Shown piece by piece: positions 44,674-54,464 of a stretch of DNA of 64,000 nucleotides. Source of the stretch: Galbibacter kalidii (GTDB taxonomy: Bacteria > Bacteroidota > Bacteroidia > Flavobacteriales > Flavobacteriaceae). The notes under the pieces were generated by a model. The model was not told the origin of the DNA. It saw nothing but the letters and a program-made list of their open reading frames with translations, and did not search any database. The number at the start of each line of letters is the position of its first letter. Positions within the stretch are counted from its first letter, which is position 1. Both the position numbers and the translations under genes were made by a program. Where the stretch lies: positions 1 to 64,000 of the forward strand of contig NZ_JAPFGA010000016.1 of assembly GCF_026241135.1 (NCBI RefSeq), in the 5' to 3' direction.

Positions 44674-46100
44674 TATTGTACAAATTTTTTATTAAGGTCT
44701 TCGATGTATTTTCTGAATTGTTTATCAGTTTCGGCCAGGTTATCAACAGTTTTACAGGCGTGAAGCACAGTTGCGTGATCTCGTTTTCCTATTTGAGAAC
44801 CGATACTTGCCAAAGAAGCTTTGGTGTATTTTTTGGCAAAGAACATGGCCAATTGTCTTGCTTGAACAATATGTCTTTTTCTGGTTTTCGACTGTAGGGT
44901 TTCCACATCCATTTGAAAATAGTCTGAAATAACCTTTTGGATATAGTCGATAGAAACTTCCCGCTTGGTGTTCTTTACAAATTTATCAACGATCTGATTG
45001 GCCAATTCGATAGTCACTTCTTTTTTGTTGAAAGAAGATTGTGCAATCAAAGAAATGATGGCGCCTTCCAGTTCGCGAACATTGGTTTTGATGTTCCTGG
45101 CAACACATTCAACAATCTCCTCGGGCATTTCTACCCCATCGCGATAGAGGCGATTCTTTAAAATGGAGATTCGGGTTTCGAAATCAGGATTCTGCAATTC
45201 TGCCGACAATCCCCATTTGAAACGGGATAAGAGGCGTTGCTCGATATCCTGCATGTCTACGGGAGCTTTGTCTGATGTAAGAATCACTTGCTTTCCATTT
45301 TGGTGCAGGTGGTTAAAGATGTGGAAAAACACATCCTGTGTTCCTGATTTTCCGGAGAAAAATTGCACATCATCAATAATCAATACATCGATGAGTTGAT
45401 AGAAATGGATGAAATCGTTTCGGGTATTCTTTTTTACCGACTCTATAAATTGCTGTGTGAATTTTTCAGCAGAAATATATAAAACGGTTTTTTCCGGATA
45501 TTTATCTTTGATCTCCACTCCAATAGCATGTGCCAAGTGTGTCTTTCCCAAACCAACACCGCCAAAAACGAGTAGGGGGTTGAAAGAAGTTCCTCCTGGT
45601 TTGTTGGCTACGGCCATACCAGCCGAACGAGCCAAGCGATTGGAGTCACCTTCCAGGAAATTGTCAAAACTATAATTGGGATTTAATTGTGATTCTATTT
45701 TGATGTTCCTGATCCCGGGGATCACAAACGGATTTTTAAGCTCCGGATTTTTGTGCTTTACCGGAACGTCTAATTCCTGTGGTTGCATATTTGCCCTGTT
45801 GGAACTCGGGATACTTTCAGTAAACGGTTTTTTATTGCCATAAGTGTTTTCCATTCGGATGACATAGACCAATTTGGCATTTTCCCCTAATTCTTTTGTT
45901 AAAGCAACTTTGAGAAGTTTTACGTAATGCTCTTCGAGCCATTCATAAAAAAATTTACTAGGAACCTGAATACTTAATGCATTATCAGTTAGTTTTACAG
46001 ATTTGATAGGTTCAAACCATGTTTTGTAAGCTTGGGGCTGTATATTGTCTTTTATGAATAGAAGACAGTTATCCCATACTGATTCCGCAGTTACGTTCAT
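44673..46100 (-). CDS. dnaA: chromosomal replication initiator DnaA
   Basis: A 475-residue DnaA of normal length. Domain I (1-90) starts ESVWDNCLLFIKDNIQPQAYKTWFEPIKS; domain III has Walker A FGGVGLGKTHLAHAIG, Walker B VLIIDDVQF and RLLSRFKWGL; domain IV ends with the DnaA signature RDHATVLHACKTVDNL. It forms an operon with the phosphatase and methyltransferase genes. The 201 bp upstream are AT-rich; only weak box-like sequences (TTATCCTTT near 46230) were seen, so I do not call an origin. Confidence 0.98.
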   Translation of the reverse strand: MNVTAESVWDNCLLFIKDNIQPQAYKTWFEPIKSVKLTDNALSIQVPSKFFYEWLEEHYVKLLKVALTKELGENAKLVYVIRMENTYGNKKPFTESIPSSNRANMQPQELDVPVKHKNPELKNPFVIPGIRNIKIESQLNPNYSFDNFLEGDSNRLARSAGMAVANKPGGTSFNPLLVFGGVGLGKTHLAHAIGVEIKDKYPEKTVLYISAEKFTQQFIESVKKNTRNDFIHFYQLIDVLIIDDVQFFSGKSGTQDVFFHIFNHLHQNGKQVILTSDKAPVDMQDIEQRLLSRFKWGLSAELQNPDFETRISILKNRLYRDGVEMPEEIVECVARNIKTNVRELEGAIISLIAQSSFNKKEVTIELANQIVDKFVKNTKREVSIDYIQKVISDYFQMDVETLQSKTRKRHIVQARQLAMFFAKKYTKASLASIGSQIGKRDHATVLHACKTVDNLAETDKQFRKYIEDLNKKFVQ

Positions 46101-46301
46101 TCTTTAAATATTATTTTTATAGTTAGTCAGGTTTGATAGTGAATAGAATTTATAGAAATTTACTATCGTAAAAGGTTGAACAAATATGTGAACAAAAAAC
46201 TGAAAAAAAAAATGAAACTGGGTTGAATTTATCCTTTTTTTTTCTCATGATTGTTAACTTTCTCTTCATACTTTCTTAACATATGTAAAATACATTTTTA
46301 A

Positions 46302-46697
46302 ATGAAAAAAACAAATAAAATTAACATAAGAGTTCGCTATGGTGAAACCGACAAAATGGGCGTGGTCTACCACGGTAATTATGCACAATATCTTGAAGTT
46401 GCTAGGGTTGAGTGGCTTAGGGAGCTTGACATCTCCTATAAATGGATGGAAGAAAATGGAGTGATGCTTCCAGTGGTGTCATTATTTATTAACTATAAGC
46501 AGCCTGCGAGATACGACGACTTATTAACAATTGAGGTACGTCTAAAAAAGACCCCTTCAGTTAAAATTGAGTTCGATTATACTATTTTCGATGAAAGGGA
46601 TAATATCTTAGTTGAAGCAAACACGGTTTTGGCATTTATCAACTCAAAAACGGGTCGACCTATGAAATGTCCCGATTATATTTTGGAGAAATTGTAA
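46302..46697 (+). CDS. acyl-CoA thioesterase, YbgC/4HBT hotdog family
   Basis: A 131-residue hotdog-fold protein. Family stretch: RVRYGETDKMGVVYHGNYAQYLEVARVEWLRELDISY, where the Asp in ETDKMGVVYHGNY is the catalytic-site residue of 4-hydroxybenzoyl-CoA thioesterase-like enzymes. The end NTVLAFINSKTGRPMKCPDY is also typical. It should hydrolyse short or medium acyl-CoA. It is divergent from dnaA and monocistronic. Confidence 0.93.
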   Translation: MKKTNKINIRVRYGETDKMGVVYHGNYAQYLEVARVEWLRELDISYKWMEENGVMLPVVSLFINYKQPARYDDLLTIEVRLKKTPSVKIEFDYTIFDERDNILVEANTVLAFINSKTGRPMKCPDYILEKL

Positions 46698-46719
46698 AAA
46701 ATCAACTATTTTAAGGCAT

Positions 46720-46735
46720 CCCGATAGCTATCGGG
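46720..46735. repeat. perfect palindrome CCCGATAGCTATCGGG
   Basis: A 16-bp perfect palindrome, the only structured element in the 100-bp gap between two convergent genes. No T-run follows, so terminator function is doubtful. Confidence 0.55.
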
Positions 46736-46797
46736 TCCACGAGGTATTAAACAGATTACCTTTACTCATTTCAAGGAACAACATTACTTTATGGGAT

Positions 46798-47403
46798 TCA
46801 GGAAAGCTCTTCTACTTTTACTTCATAAAATGGTTTAAAAGCTTGTTTGACTTGCTCAGCTTTACTTTTTCTGATACTGGCCATAATTTCGCAGCTGAGT
46901 TCCATTTTTTGGCTCTCGATAGCAAGTTTTTTCTCTTTGATAACCCGCATTACATTGTTCATGTTTTTATATTCAAAAGTGATTAAAAACCTGGTGTCAA
47001 TGGTTTTTTCTACAATATTTGCCGCTTCCAGACTCATCCGTGCTGCTGTTCGATAGGCGTTGATCAAGCCACCGACTCCTAATTTTATTCCACCAAAATA
47101 GCGAACCACAACGATAAGGACATTGGTGATGTCAAAAGATTGTATTTGTCCGTAAATAGGCATTCCAGCAGTATTGGAGGGTTCTCCGTCGTCATTGGCC
47201 CGGTATTGTATCTTTCCGGTGCCTATCTGCCATGCATAACAATGATGACGTGCACTGTTGTGCTGGATTTTTAATGCTTCAATCTGTTCTTTGATGTCTT
47301 CTTCATCTACAACAGGAAAAGCGTAGCCGTAAAACTTACTGCTTTTGTCTTTAAAGAGTACTTCGGGTGCTTTTTCTGCTATGGTTTTATAAGTGTCTGT
47401 CAA
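46798..47403 (-). CDS. YigZ/IMPACT family protein
   Basis: A 201-residue protein with the UPF0029/IMPACT N-terminal domain (KFYGYAFPVVDEEDIKEQI, HHCYAWQIG, DDGEPSNTAGMPIYGQIQS, NVLIVVVRYFGGIKLGVGGLINAYRTAA) and the DUF1949-like C-terminal ferredoxin fold. Relatives include YigZ and the eukaryotic translational regulator IMPACT; the bacterial role is unclear. It is monocistronic. Confidence 0.93.
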   Translation of the reverse strand: MTDTYKTIAEKAPEVLFKDKSSKFYGYAFPVVDEEDIKEQIEALKIQHNSARHHCYAWQIGTGKIQYRANDDGEPSNTAGMPIYGQIQSFDITNVLIVVVRYFGGIKLGVGGLINAYRTAARMSLEAANIVEKTIDTRFLITFEYKNMNNVMRVIKEKKLAIESQKMELSCEIMASIRKSKAEQVKQAFKPFYEVKVEELS

Positions 47404-47481
47404 ACTTTAGATTAATTTTTGGCTTACAAAATTTAGTAATTGTTAATAAACAAACAAAATAGTTATTAACATAAACAATTG

Positions 47482-48096
47482 TTATAAAAGTATATTTTTA
47501 TTGAATAAATGAATTACATCATCTTTTCCGGGGATTAAATTCCAAGTATGGAACCCCATGTTTTTTGCTGTTTGAATGTGTTCAAGAGTATCGTCTATAA
47601 ATATGGTTTCCCGGGCAGTAATGTTATTGTCATCCAACACAAATTCAAAAATACTGCTGTTGGGTTTTCTTAATTTGATCTCATGGGAGAGGTAAAATTT
47701 GTCGAAGCATTTTTTAAAACGTTCGAACCGCTCTTCAGAAATATTTTTAATCACTTGTTCGATATGGAGTTCGTTGGTGTTGCTTAGTAGAAAAAGCTTG
47801 TATTTTCCCTCTTTCGACAGTTTTTCGATAAACTCCAATCGGTATTCCGGGAAGTCCTGGATGATGGCGTTCCAGATGGTTTTCAATTCTTCGTCGCTTT
47901 CCTTCGGAAGGAATTTTTTGTATGCTTCAACAAAAGCTTCGGTTGAGATCTGTCCTTGCTCATATTCCATATTCAAGGCGTCGATTTTATCGGTCATTTT
48001 GAAATCGGGATACCTATCTAAAACCATCCGCATGGAAGCTTCTTTATCCAAATTGATAAAGACATCGCCAAAATCAAAGATTATGTTTTCAATCAT
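47482..48096 (-). CDS. HAD-superfamily phosphatase, coupled to ribD
   Basis: A 204-residue HAD hydrolase. Motif I is IIFDFGDVFINLD (nucleophile Asp of DFGD), motif II LLSNTNELH, motif III Lys in KLRKPNSSIF, and motif IV FIDDTLEHIQTA. The second motif-I acid is the Asp four places on, as in many phosphatases of this branch. The gene overlaps the 3' end of ribD by 8 bp. Riboflavin synthesis needs a HAD phosphatase to remove phosphate from 5-amino-6-ribitylaminouracil phosphate; position makes this protein a candidate. Sequence alone does not prove it. Confidence 0.88.
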   Translation of the reverse strand: MIENIIFDFGDVFINLDKEASMRMVLDRYPDFKMTDKIDALNMEYEQGQISTEAFVEAYKKFLPKESDEELKTIWNAIIQDFPEYRLEFIEKLSKEGKYKLFLLSNTNELHIEQVIKNISEERFERFKKCFDKFYLSHEIKLRKPNSSIFEFVLDDNNITARETIFIDDTLEHIQTAKNMGFHTWNLIPGKDDVIHLFNKNILL

Positions 48097-49153
48097 TTTT
48101 ATAGGTTTTAAGAAGATCGCCGGTTATGTTTTCTTCGGATTGGCTTGGATGTTTTAAAACCGGTGCTTGGGTTCCGTTTTCAAAATTTGTTTTTCCCTCA
48201 AAAACCCGGGCTTCATCCCAAAGGTTTTCGTCGATAAAAGTTTGCAGGGTCTTGCTTCCGCCTTCAACGATCAGACTTTGGATTTCGTGTTTGAATAAAA
48301 CATCACAAATCTGCTGCGCAACATTTTTATTGAAGTCGATGTTTTCAAAAACAATATTTTCAGAAGAATCATCTTCCGTTTTGGTTTTTTGACCGACAAG
48401 GAAGATTGTTTTCTGCGAACCTTCCCACACAAAAGAATCTTTTGGAATACGCAATTGCCTGTCGAGAACCACCCGGATAGGAGAGTTGCCCTGCCAGTCC
48501 CGGGTATTTAATTTGGGGTTGTCGGTGATTACAGTATTTGTGCCCACCAAAATGGCTTGTTCTTCGCTACGCCATTTATGCACCAATTGCCTAGAAAACT
48601 TATTGGTAATCCAAATAGGCTTTCGATCTTCAGGAGAGTTGTCTTTCGACGGAGCAATAAAACCGTTGGCAGTTTGTGCCCATTTCAAGATTATATACGG
48701 ACGACGTTTTTCATGAAAAGTAAAAAAACGTTTGTTACTTTCTTTACAAGCATCTTCCAGTATGCCCACGGTGACTTTGCATCCGGCTTCTGTCAGTTTT
48801 CTTATACCACGTCCGGCAACTTTTTCATTGCTGTCCAAAACACCTACCACCACATTCGGAATTTTATTTTTCACGATAAGATCGGCGCAGGGAGGTGTTT
48901 TTCCGAAGTGCGAACAAGGTTCCAAAGTGACATATAAAGTGGCTTTTTTGAGTAGCGCTTTGTCTTTAACCGATTGAACCGCATTGACTTCGGCATGATT
49001 TTGTCCGGCAGGGCTGGTAAAACCTTCGCCTATAACCTTATTGTCAGCAACAATCACACAGCCTACCATAGGGTTGGGGTAGGTGTTTCCCAGACCATTT
49101 TTAGCAATCTGGATACATCTTTTTATATAGAAATCATGTATATTCACAGACAC
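48089..49153 (-). CDS. ribD: bifunctional riboflavin biosynthesis protein RibD (deaminase/reductase)
   Basis: A 354-residue two-domain enzyme. The deaminase half (1-145) has the zinc site HAEVNAVQ and PCSHFGKTPPCAD; the reductase half has FTFHEKRRPYIILKWAQTANGFIA, WRSEEQAILVGTNTVITDNPKLNTR, and SLIVEGGSKTLQTFIDE. It catalyses the second and third steps of riboflavin synthesis. The gene is divergent from the GNAT gene at 49176, only 22 bp away, and its end overlaps the HAD gene. Confidence 0.97.
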   Translation of the reverse strand: MSVNIHDFYIKRCIQIAKNGLGNTYPNPMVGCVIVADNKVIGEGFTSPAGQNHAEVNAVQSVKDKALLKKATLYVTLEPCSHFGKTPPCADLIVKNKIPNVVVGVLDSNEKVAGRGIRKLTEAGCKVTVGILEDACKESNKRFFTFHEKRRPYIILKWAQTANGFIAPSKDNSPEDRKPIWITNKFSRQLVHKWRSEEQAILVGTNTVITDNPKLNTRDWQGNSPIRVVLDRQLRIPKDSFVWEGSQKTIFLVGQKTKTEDDSSENIVFENIDFNKNVAQQICDVLFKHEIQSLIVEGGSKTLQTFIDENLWDEARVFEGKTNFENGTQAPVLKHPSQSEENITGDLLKTYKND

Positions 49154-49175
49154 GAAAATAGCAATAAATCACTGT

Positions 49176-49661
49176 ATGAACCTTATGCAAATAAGAGAAA
49201 TTCAACCAAAGGACAATCAGCGAATGGCAGAAATCGTCAGGGAGGTCATTGTGGAAATGGGCGCCCCAAAAACCGGAACTGCTTATGAAGACAATGCTTT
49301 GGACAATCTTTTCAAAACCTATGACAAAGAACGGGCTGTTTATTTTGTTTTGGAAGTGAATGGAGAAGTTGTCGGCGGCGGCGGAATTGCACATTTGCAA
49401 AACGAAGATGAAAGCATTTGCGAACTTCAAAAAATGTATTTTTTGAATACGATACGCGGTAAGGGATTTGGAATGAAAATGATGGAAAAATGCCTGGATG
49501 CCGCCCGGAGTTTTGGCTTTAAAAAATGTTATATTGAAACCATGCCCTATATGACCGATGCACAGAAACTGTATAAAAAGGCCGGATTTCATTATATCGA
49601 TAAGCCTATGGGGAATACGGGCCATTATTCTTGTCCAGTTTGGATGTTAAAAGAGATGTAG
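49176..49661 (+). CDS. GNAT N-acetyltransferase
   Basis: A 161-residue GNAT protein: IREIQPKDNQRMAEIVREVIVEMG at the start, NGEVVGGGGIAHLQNED, ELQKMYFLNTIRGKGFGMKMMEKCLDAA (acetyl-CoA loop RGKGFG), and AQKLYKKAGFHYIDKPMGNTGHYSCPVWMLKEM. The substrate is unknown. It ends one base before prmC begins, so the two are cotranscribed. ATG 49176 or ATG 49185 could be the start; both fit. Confidence 0.92.
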   Translation: MNLMQIREIQPKDNQRMAEIVREVIVEMGAPKTGTAYEDNALDNLFKTYDKERAVYFVLEVNGEVVGGGGIAHLQNEDESICELQKMYFLNTIRGKGFGMKMMEKCLDAARSFGFKKCYIETMPYMTDAQKLYKKAGFHYIDKPMGNTGHYSCPVWMLKEM

Positions 49662-49662
49662 G

Positions 49663-50529
49663 ATGACCTTAAACCAATTGAAAAGTGAATTTACGCAAAC
49701 ACTGAGTGGTATTTATGAAGCCACAGAGATAAGCACTTTCTTTAAGTTGCTATGTGAATCCTATATGGGACTGCAATCCTATCAGATTACTCAGAACTTA
49801 CAAATCGAGGTTGAAGCGGATGCATCAGCTAAATTTCAAAACGCTTTAGCCGAATTAAAAACACAAAAGCCCATTCAGCATATTTTAGGAAAGGCCTATT
49901 TCTACGGATTGGGATTTTTGATCAATGAACACACCTTGATTCCGCGACCGGAAACCGAAGAGTTGGTAGACTGGATCATAAAGGATACTGCAAAGAACAC
50001 CTCACTTAAAATATTGGATATTGGGACGGGGAGCGGGTGTATCGCTGTTTCATTGGCTAAAAATAGGCCCGATGCCGAGGTTTACGCCGTGGATGTTTCA
50101 GATGCGGCTATAGCAATAGCAAAGGAAAATGCAAAGTTCAACAAAGTGAATGTCAACTTCCGTGAAGTGGATATTCTTTCGGTTTCATCTTTGTCAGAAA
50201 TATTTCCTGAGATCGATTCGTTTGATATTGTCGTTTCCAATCCGCCCTATGTGCGGAATCTGGAGAAGCAGGAAATAAAAGACAATGTATTGGGATACGA
50301 ACCTACCACGGCACTTTTTGTATACGATGACAATCCGTTGATATTTTATAAAAAGATAGCACAATTAGCATCGGGAGATTTAAAAAAAGATGGGATATTG
50401 TACTTCGAGATCAATCAGTATCTTGGAAAAGAAATGTTGGACTTGATAGCGGAATATCAATTTCAGGATACAAAATTAAAGAAAGATTTGTTTAAAAACG
50501 ATAGGATGTTGAGGGCAAGAAAAGCTTAA
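49663..50529 (+). CDS. prmC: peptide chain release factor N5-glutamine methyltransferase
   Basis: PrmC methylates the GGQ glutamine of release factors. The 288-residue protein has an N-terminal helical domain (1-85), FLINEHTLIPRPETEELVDWII, motif I ILDIGTGSGCIAVSLA, and the diagnostic SNPPYVRN. It follows the GNAT gene by one base. The full length and all motifs are in place. Confidence 0.96.
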   Translation: MTLNQLKSEFTQTLSGIYEATEISTFFKLLCESYMGLQSYQITQNLQIEVEADASAKFQNALAELKTQKPIQHILGKAYFYGLGFLINEHTLIPRPETEELVDWIIKDTAKNTSLKILDIGTGSGCIAVSLAKNRPDAEVYAVDVSDAAIAIAKENAKFNKVNVNFREVDILSVSSLSEIFPEIDSFDIVVSNPPYVRNLEKQEIKDNVLGYEPTTALFVYDDNPLIFYKKIAQLASGDLKKDGILYFEINQYLGKEMLDLIAEYQFQDTKLKKDLFKNDRMLRARKA

Positions 50530-50613
50530 AATCATGTCAGTTTGATTTCCATGTGGAATGTTGTGAAAACAACCTATCGAGACCCCATTTCAACAAAATC
50601 ACCTAATTAACTA

Positions 50614-51900
50614 CTACTTATTGTCACGCAAAGCTTTAACGATATCCGATCCGGTGGGGACTTCGAATATTTCCAAATCAAAATGGGGAACAGCAGCAAT
50701 GATGTGTTCAAAAATATCGGCCATGATGCGTTCGTAATTCACCCAACGCTTGTCTTTGGAAAAAACATAAATTTCCAACGGAATCCCTTCAGCAGTAGGA
50801 GCGAGGTGTCTGGTCATTATCATCATGTCTTTATTGATGGCAGAATGATTTTCTAAATAGAGGTCACAATATTTTCTGAAAAGGCCTAAGTTGGTCTGAT
50901 TTCTCCCATTAACAACGTTACGTTTTTTATCGAATCTGTGCTCTTGGTTGAACTTATCAATATCCGTTTGCCTGTGTTCTATATATTGTTGTACGGCTTG
51001 GATGTTGGAATATTTCTTAAGGTCGTCTGCAGTCAGGAATTTCACACTTGACGATTTTATATAAATCGCTCGTTTGATTCTTCTACCGCTACTTTCCTGC
51101 ATTCCTCTCCAGTTTTTAAACGAATCGGAAATAAGGGCATAGGTAGGGATGGTCGTGATAGTATTATCAAAATTGCGCACTTTCACGGTGGCTAGGTTGA
51201 TCTCAACAACATCCCCGTCAGCGCCATACTTTTCCATGGAGATCCAATCCCCAATGCGCACCATATCATTGGCAGAGGTTTGGATACTAGCAACAAAACC
51301 TAGAATAGTATCTTTAAAAACAAGCAATAGGATAGCCGAAGCGGCCCCAAGAGTAGTGATGAATTTAAGGATGGATAGCCCCGTCAGTTCTGAAAAAATA
51401 AAAATAATCCCAATAAACCATACGAAAATGATAATAACCTGTGCGTAGCTGTCCAAAGGCTTGTCATAAAAACGATCGGTTGTTCGCAGGTATTTTTTAA
51501 CACTTTTGATAACACTTCTGAAGATAAAGATGATCAAACAAACCAAATAAACATCAGTTACTTTTAAAAAGAAATTATTGAGATCCGGGAAATCAGTAAA
51601 AATATAGGGAATAAGTTGCTTGATAATAATAAGAGGAATGATATGGGCAACGTATTTCGGGAAATTACTCTTCACCAAAAAATCGTCAAAAGAGGTTTTA
51701 CTTTTTTTGGTAAAGGTATAAAAGAGCTTTACCACAACCGTGCGTATGAGGAGATCGATCAAGAAAACAACAATGGCAACGACAAGAAGGTTGATAATCA
51801 AATTTACTTTTTGAGCTGTGCCTAATGTATAGTCATGATCAATCATCCAGTCGTGTATAAAACGACTTATGCGAGATAATAGTTCTTGGTTTTTTTCCAT
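50614..51900 (-). CDS. MscS-family mechanosensitive ion channel
   Basis: A 428-residue membrane protein. Hydrophobic segments lie near 25-45, 68-88, 95-115 and 135-190, with the pore helix at LSILKFITTLGAASAILLLVFKDTILGFVASIQ. The beta domain follows: DMVRIGDWISMEKYGADGDVVEINLATVKVRNFDNTITTIPTYAL. The C-terminus is longer than in MscS itself and resembles the YbdG-like branch. It should open on membrane tension during hypo-osmotic shock. ATG 51900 is preferred over 51924. Confidence 0.9.
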   Translation of the reverse strand: MEKNQELLSRISRFIHDWMIDHDYTLGTAQKVNLIINLLVVAIVVFLIDLLIRTVVVKLFYTFTKKSKTSFDDFLVKSNFPKYVAHIIPLIIIKQLIPYIFTDFPDLNNFFLKVTDVYLVCLIIFIFRSVIKSVKKYLRTTDRFYDKPLDSYAQVIIIFVWFIGIIFIFSELTGLSILKFITTLGAASAILLLVFKDTILGFVASIQTSANDMVRIGDWISMEKYGADGDVVEINLATVKVRNFDNTITTIPTYALISDSFKNWRGMQESSGRRIKRAIYIKSSSVKFLTADDLKKYSNIQAVQQYIEHRQTDIDKFNQEHRFDKKRNVVNGRNQTNLGLFRKYCDLYLENHSAINKDMMIMTRHLAPTAEGIPLEIYVFSKDKRWVNYERIMADIFEHIIAAVPHFDLEIFEVPTGSDIVKALRDNK

Positions 51901-52060
51901 AGGTATTTTGAATTCAGCACCCACAAAAGTACATTAATTCCCATTAAGTGGGTTTTATTTCACGATGAACTACATCGAAATAAACTAAGACTTATTCATT
52001 TGATTACCTCGTGGGACTGCCCAAAGGTAGTTGATTTTTATGTTTAAAATCACACGAAAA

Positions 52061-54322
52061 TCACAAAGAAGCTTTTGTTTTAAATCTTTTTCTTTTCTTT
52101 TTATTCGGGTTGTTGAAAAGACGTTTAAAAAAGCCATCCCTTTTCTCGGGGGCACAATCGAGACTTTTCAGTATTTCTTCTGATGGAGTTTCAAATTTTG
52201 CTTGTGTGATCCGTCCAAATTCACGCTTGGCATTCATCTTTTGCATCCATCGCCCAAAAATAGGTAATGCGGCATTGGCTCCTTGCCCCATTGCGGTTGT
52301 TTTAAAACCGATCTTATGATTGTCCAAGCCCACCCAGGTAACACTCACCAATTCCGGTGTAATCCCTACAAACCAAGCATCTTTATTGTTTTGTGTGGTT
52401 CCTGTTTTTCCCGCGATATCGTTTTTTAATCCGTATGCTGAACGCAGTCGGGTGGCGGTTCCTTTATTGATGGTCGATTTCATCATTTCCAGCATCAGTT
52501 CCCTTGTGGTGTCAGAAAATGCTTTTTCTTCCTGTATATCAGGGTTTTTATGTTCTGAAAGTATATTTCCGTTATTGTCTTCAATCTTTTTGATGAAATA
52601 CGGTCTTGCCGGAACACTATTGTTGACATAAGAAGTATAAGCTTTGGCCATTTCCATAAGACTGATTTCCGCAGTTCCTAAGGCTATAGACGGCACTTTG
52701 GGCAGGGTAGAGGTGATGCCCATTTTTTTAGCTTGTTCGATTGTATTTTGAATCCCTGTTTTTTCCAAAACCTTTACTGCAATGGTGTTTATAGAGTTAC
52801 TCAAAGCATATTCCATAGAATAATTCATATAGGTTGTACTATCTTCTTTTGAAGCATTTTTTGGCGTCCATCCTTTTAAATTTTCATATTCTACAGCATC
52901 ATCAGAAAAATAGGTACAAGGATCGATACCGTTTTCCAAGGCAGCCGTATACACAAAAGGTTTAAAGGTTGAACCAACCTGCCGTTTACTTTGGATAACG
53001 TGGTCGAATTTAAAATACTCGTAGTTGATGCCTCCAATCCAGGTTTTTAACGCCCCGTTTTTGGGATTGATGGCCACAAAACCACAGTTCAGAAACTTTA
53101 GATAGTGTTTTAGGCTGTCTATGGTGCTCCATTGTTCCTCGGTTTTCTCTTCCCAATTAAAAACGGTCATTTCTTTTTTTTGCTGAAGGGAATCCAATAT
53201 CTGTTTTTCATTTAGTCCGTCTGACAGTAAACTTTGATAGGCTTTTGTTTTTTTGAGTTCGATATTGATCAGCGATTCATTAGTTAACCACGGCGCATTT
53301 TTACCATGACTTTTTTCAAATTGTTGTTGTAGTTTCTGAAGGTGTTCCTTAACTGACGTTTCCGCCATTTCTTGCATATCATAATCGATGGTGGTATAGA
53401 TCTTCAGTCCGTCGGTATAAATATTAATGGTCGTATCTTCTTTTTGATTGTAAGTTTTCAGCCATTCCTTTAAGTACAAACGGACGTGCTCCCTGAAATA
53501 AGGTGCTATTCCGTCATTATTGCTGTATTGCTGAATATCGAGTTTTATGGAGTCTTGCTGAAGGGAATCATAAACAGGTTCAGAAATATAATCGTGTTTT
53601 TCCATTTGAGAAAGCACTACATTACGCCGTTGCTGACTGCGTTCAGAAAATAATTTCGGATTGTAACTGTAAGTGGCTTTTAGCGAACCGATAAGCGTAG
53701 CAGCTTCTGCTGTGGTGAGCTGTGTGGTCGATTTGTTGAAAAAATGTTTGGCGGCACTTTCAATTCCGAAGGTATTATCACTAAAAGGAACCGTATTGAG
53801 GTAATGCAACAGGATTTCGTCTTTGGAATATACCTTTTCCAAGCGTTTGGCTATGATGGATTCCTTCAGTTTATGAACTGCGATTCCTAAAGCTCCCAAA
53901 TCTTTACGCGGAAATAGGTTTTTTGCCAATTGTTGGGTAATGGTGCTACCACCCCCGGAAGATTCGTCTTGCAATAAAATACTTTTAAAGAACACCCGAA
54001 CCAAACTTCTGTTGTCCACTCCGTTATGATCATAAAAACGGGCATCTTCTGTGGATACCAAAGCATGAACCACATGTTCCGGGATACTGTCAAACGGAAT
54101 AGGCTGCCGGTCATTGATATAGATTTTTCCCAACAAGCGTCCATCGTTTGCCAGGATCTCTGTGGCTTGATCCAATTCCAGATCGGACAATTCTTTTTTA
54201 CTTGGAAGATGTCCCCAAGCCCCTAGATAAACACTCAGAATAAAAATAACAAAGAGGGATGCCAGTGAGGCTATACCTATAATAAGGTGGTTTCTGTATT
54301 TTTTTAAAAATGCTAATATCAT
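52061..54322 (-). CDS. penicillin-binding protein 1A (bifunctional transglycosylase/transpeptidase)
   Basis: A 753-residue murein synthase. One N-terminal membrane helix (about 13-33) precedes the GT51 domain: HVVHALVSTEDARFYDHNGVD (catalytic Glu in TED), SGGGSTITQQLAKNLF, KLKESIIAKRLEKVYSKDEIL. The transpeptidase domain has RQVGSTFKPFVYTAAL (serine motif STFK), SNSINT and AGKTGTTQNNKDAWFVG. A basic tail ends the protein. It is monocistronic. Confidence 0.96.
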   Translation of the reverse strand: MILAFLKKYRNHLIIGIASLASLFVIFILSVYLGAWGHLPSKKELSDLELDQATEILANDGRLLGKIYINDRQPIPFDSIPEHVVHALVSTEDARFYDHNGVDNRSLVRVFFKSILLQDESSGGGSTITQQLAKNLFPRKDLGALGIAVHKLKESIIAKRLEKVYSKDEILLHYLNTVPFSDNTFGIESAAKHFFNKSTTQLTTAEAATLIGSLKATYSYNPKLFSERSQQRRNVVLSQMEKHDYISEPVYDSLQQDSIKLDIQQYSNNDGIAPYFREHVRLYLKEWLKTYNQKEDTTINIYTDGLKIYTTIDYDMQEMAETSVKEHLQKLQQQFEKSHGKNAPWLTNESLINIELKKTKAYQSLLSDGLNEKQILDSLQQKKEMTVFNWEEKTEEQWSTIDSLKHYLKFLNCGFVAINPKNGALKTWIGGINYEYFKFDHVIQSKRQVGSTFKPFVYTAALENGIDPCTYFSDDAVEYENLKGWTPKNASKEDSTTYMNYSMEYALSNSINTIAVKVLEKTGIQNTIEQAKKMGITSTLPKVPSIALGTAEISLMEMAKAYTSYVNNSVPARPYFIKKIEDNNGNILSEHKNPDIQEEKAFSDTTRELMLEMMKSTINKGTATRLRSAYGLKNDIAGKTGTTQNNKDAWFVGITPELVSVTWVGLDNHKIGFKTTAMGQGANAALPIFGRWMQKMNAKREFGRITQAKFETPSEEILKSLDCAPEKRDGFFKRLFNNPNKKKRKRFKTKASL

Positions 54323-54464
54323 AGACTACAAACAAACAATTTTTTTGGCTCAATGAAGGTTAAAGCTCTATTAAAGTTGGTGATGTAGATATACGAATGG
54401 AAATATGTCTTTGGTTTTAGTATAAATGTTAATGATAGTTTATTTTATATTCTAACCAAAAACA

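Noticed and set aside
46101-46301. Origin of replication upstream of dnaA
   Set aside because: AT-rich, but only one weak TTATCC box and one TGTGAACAA were seen. No cluster of DnaA boxes; Bacteroidota origins are often not beside dnaA.
47699-48157. Plus-strand frame of 152 codons over the HAD and ribD genes
   Set aside because: Antisense to two well-supported overlapping genes and rich in Ser/Phe/Lys as expected for a shadow.
51955-51986. Terminator between the PBP1A and MscS genes
   Set aside because: An inverted repeat (TTTATTTC with GAAATAAA and CGATG with CATCG) exists, but no T-run follows and two bases bulge.
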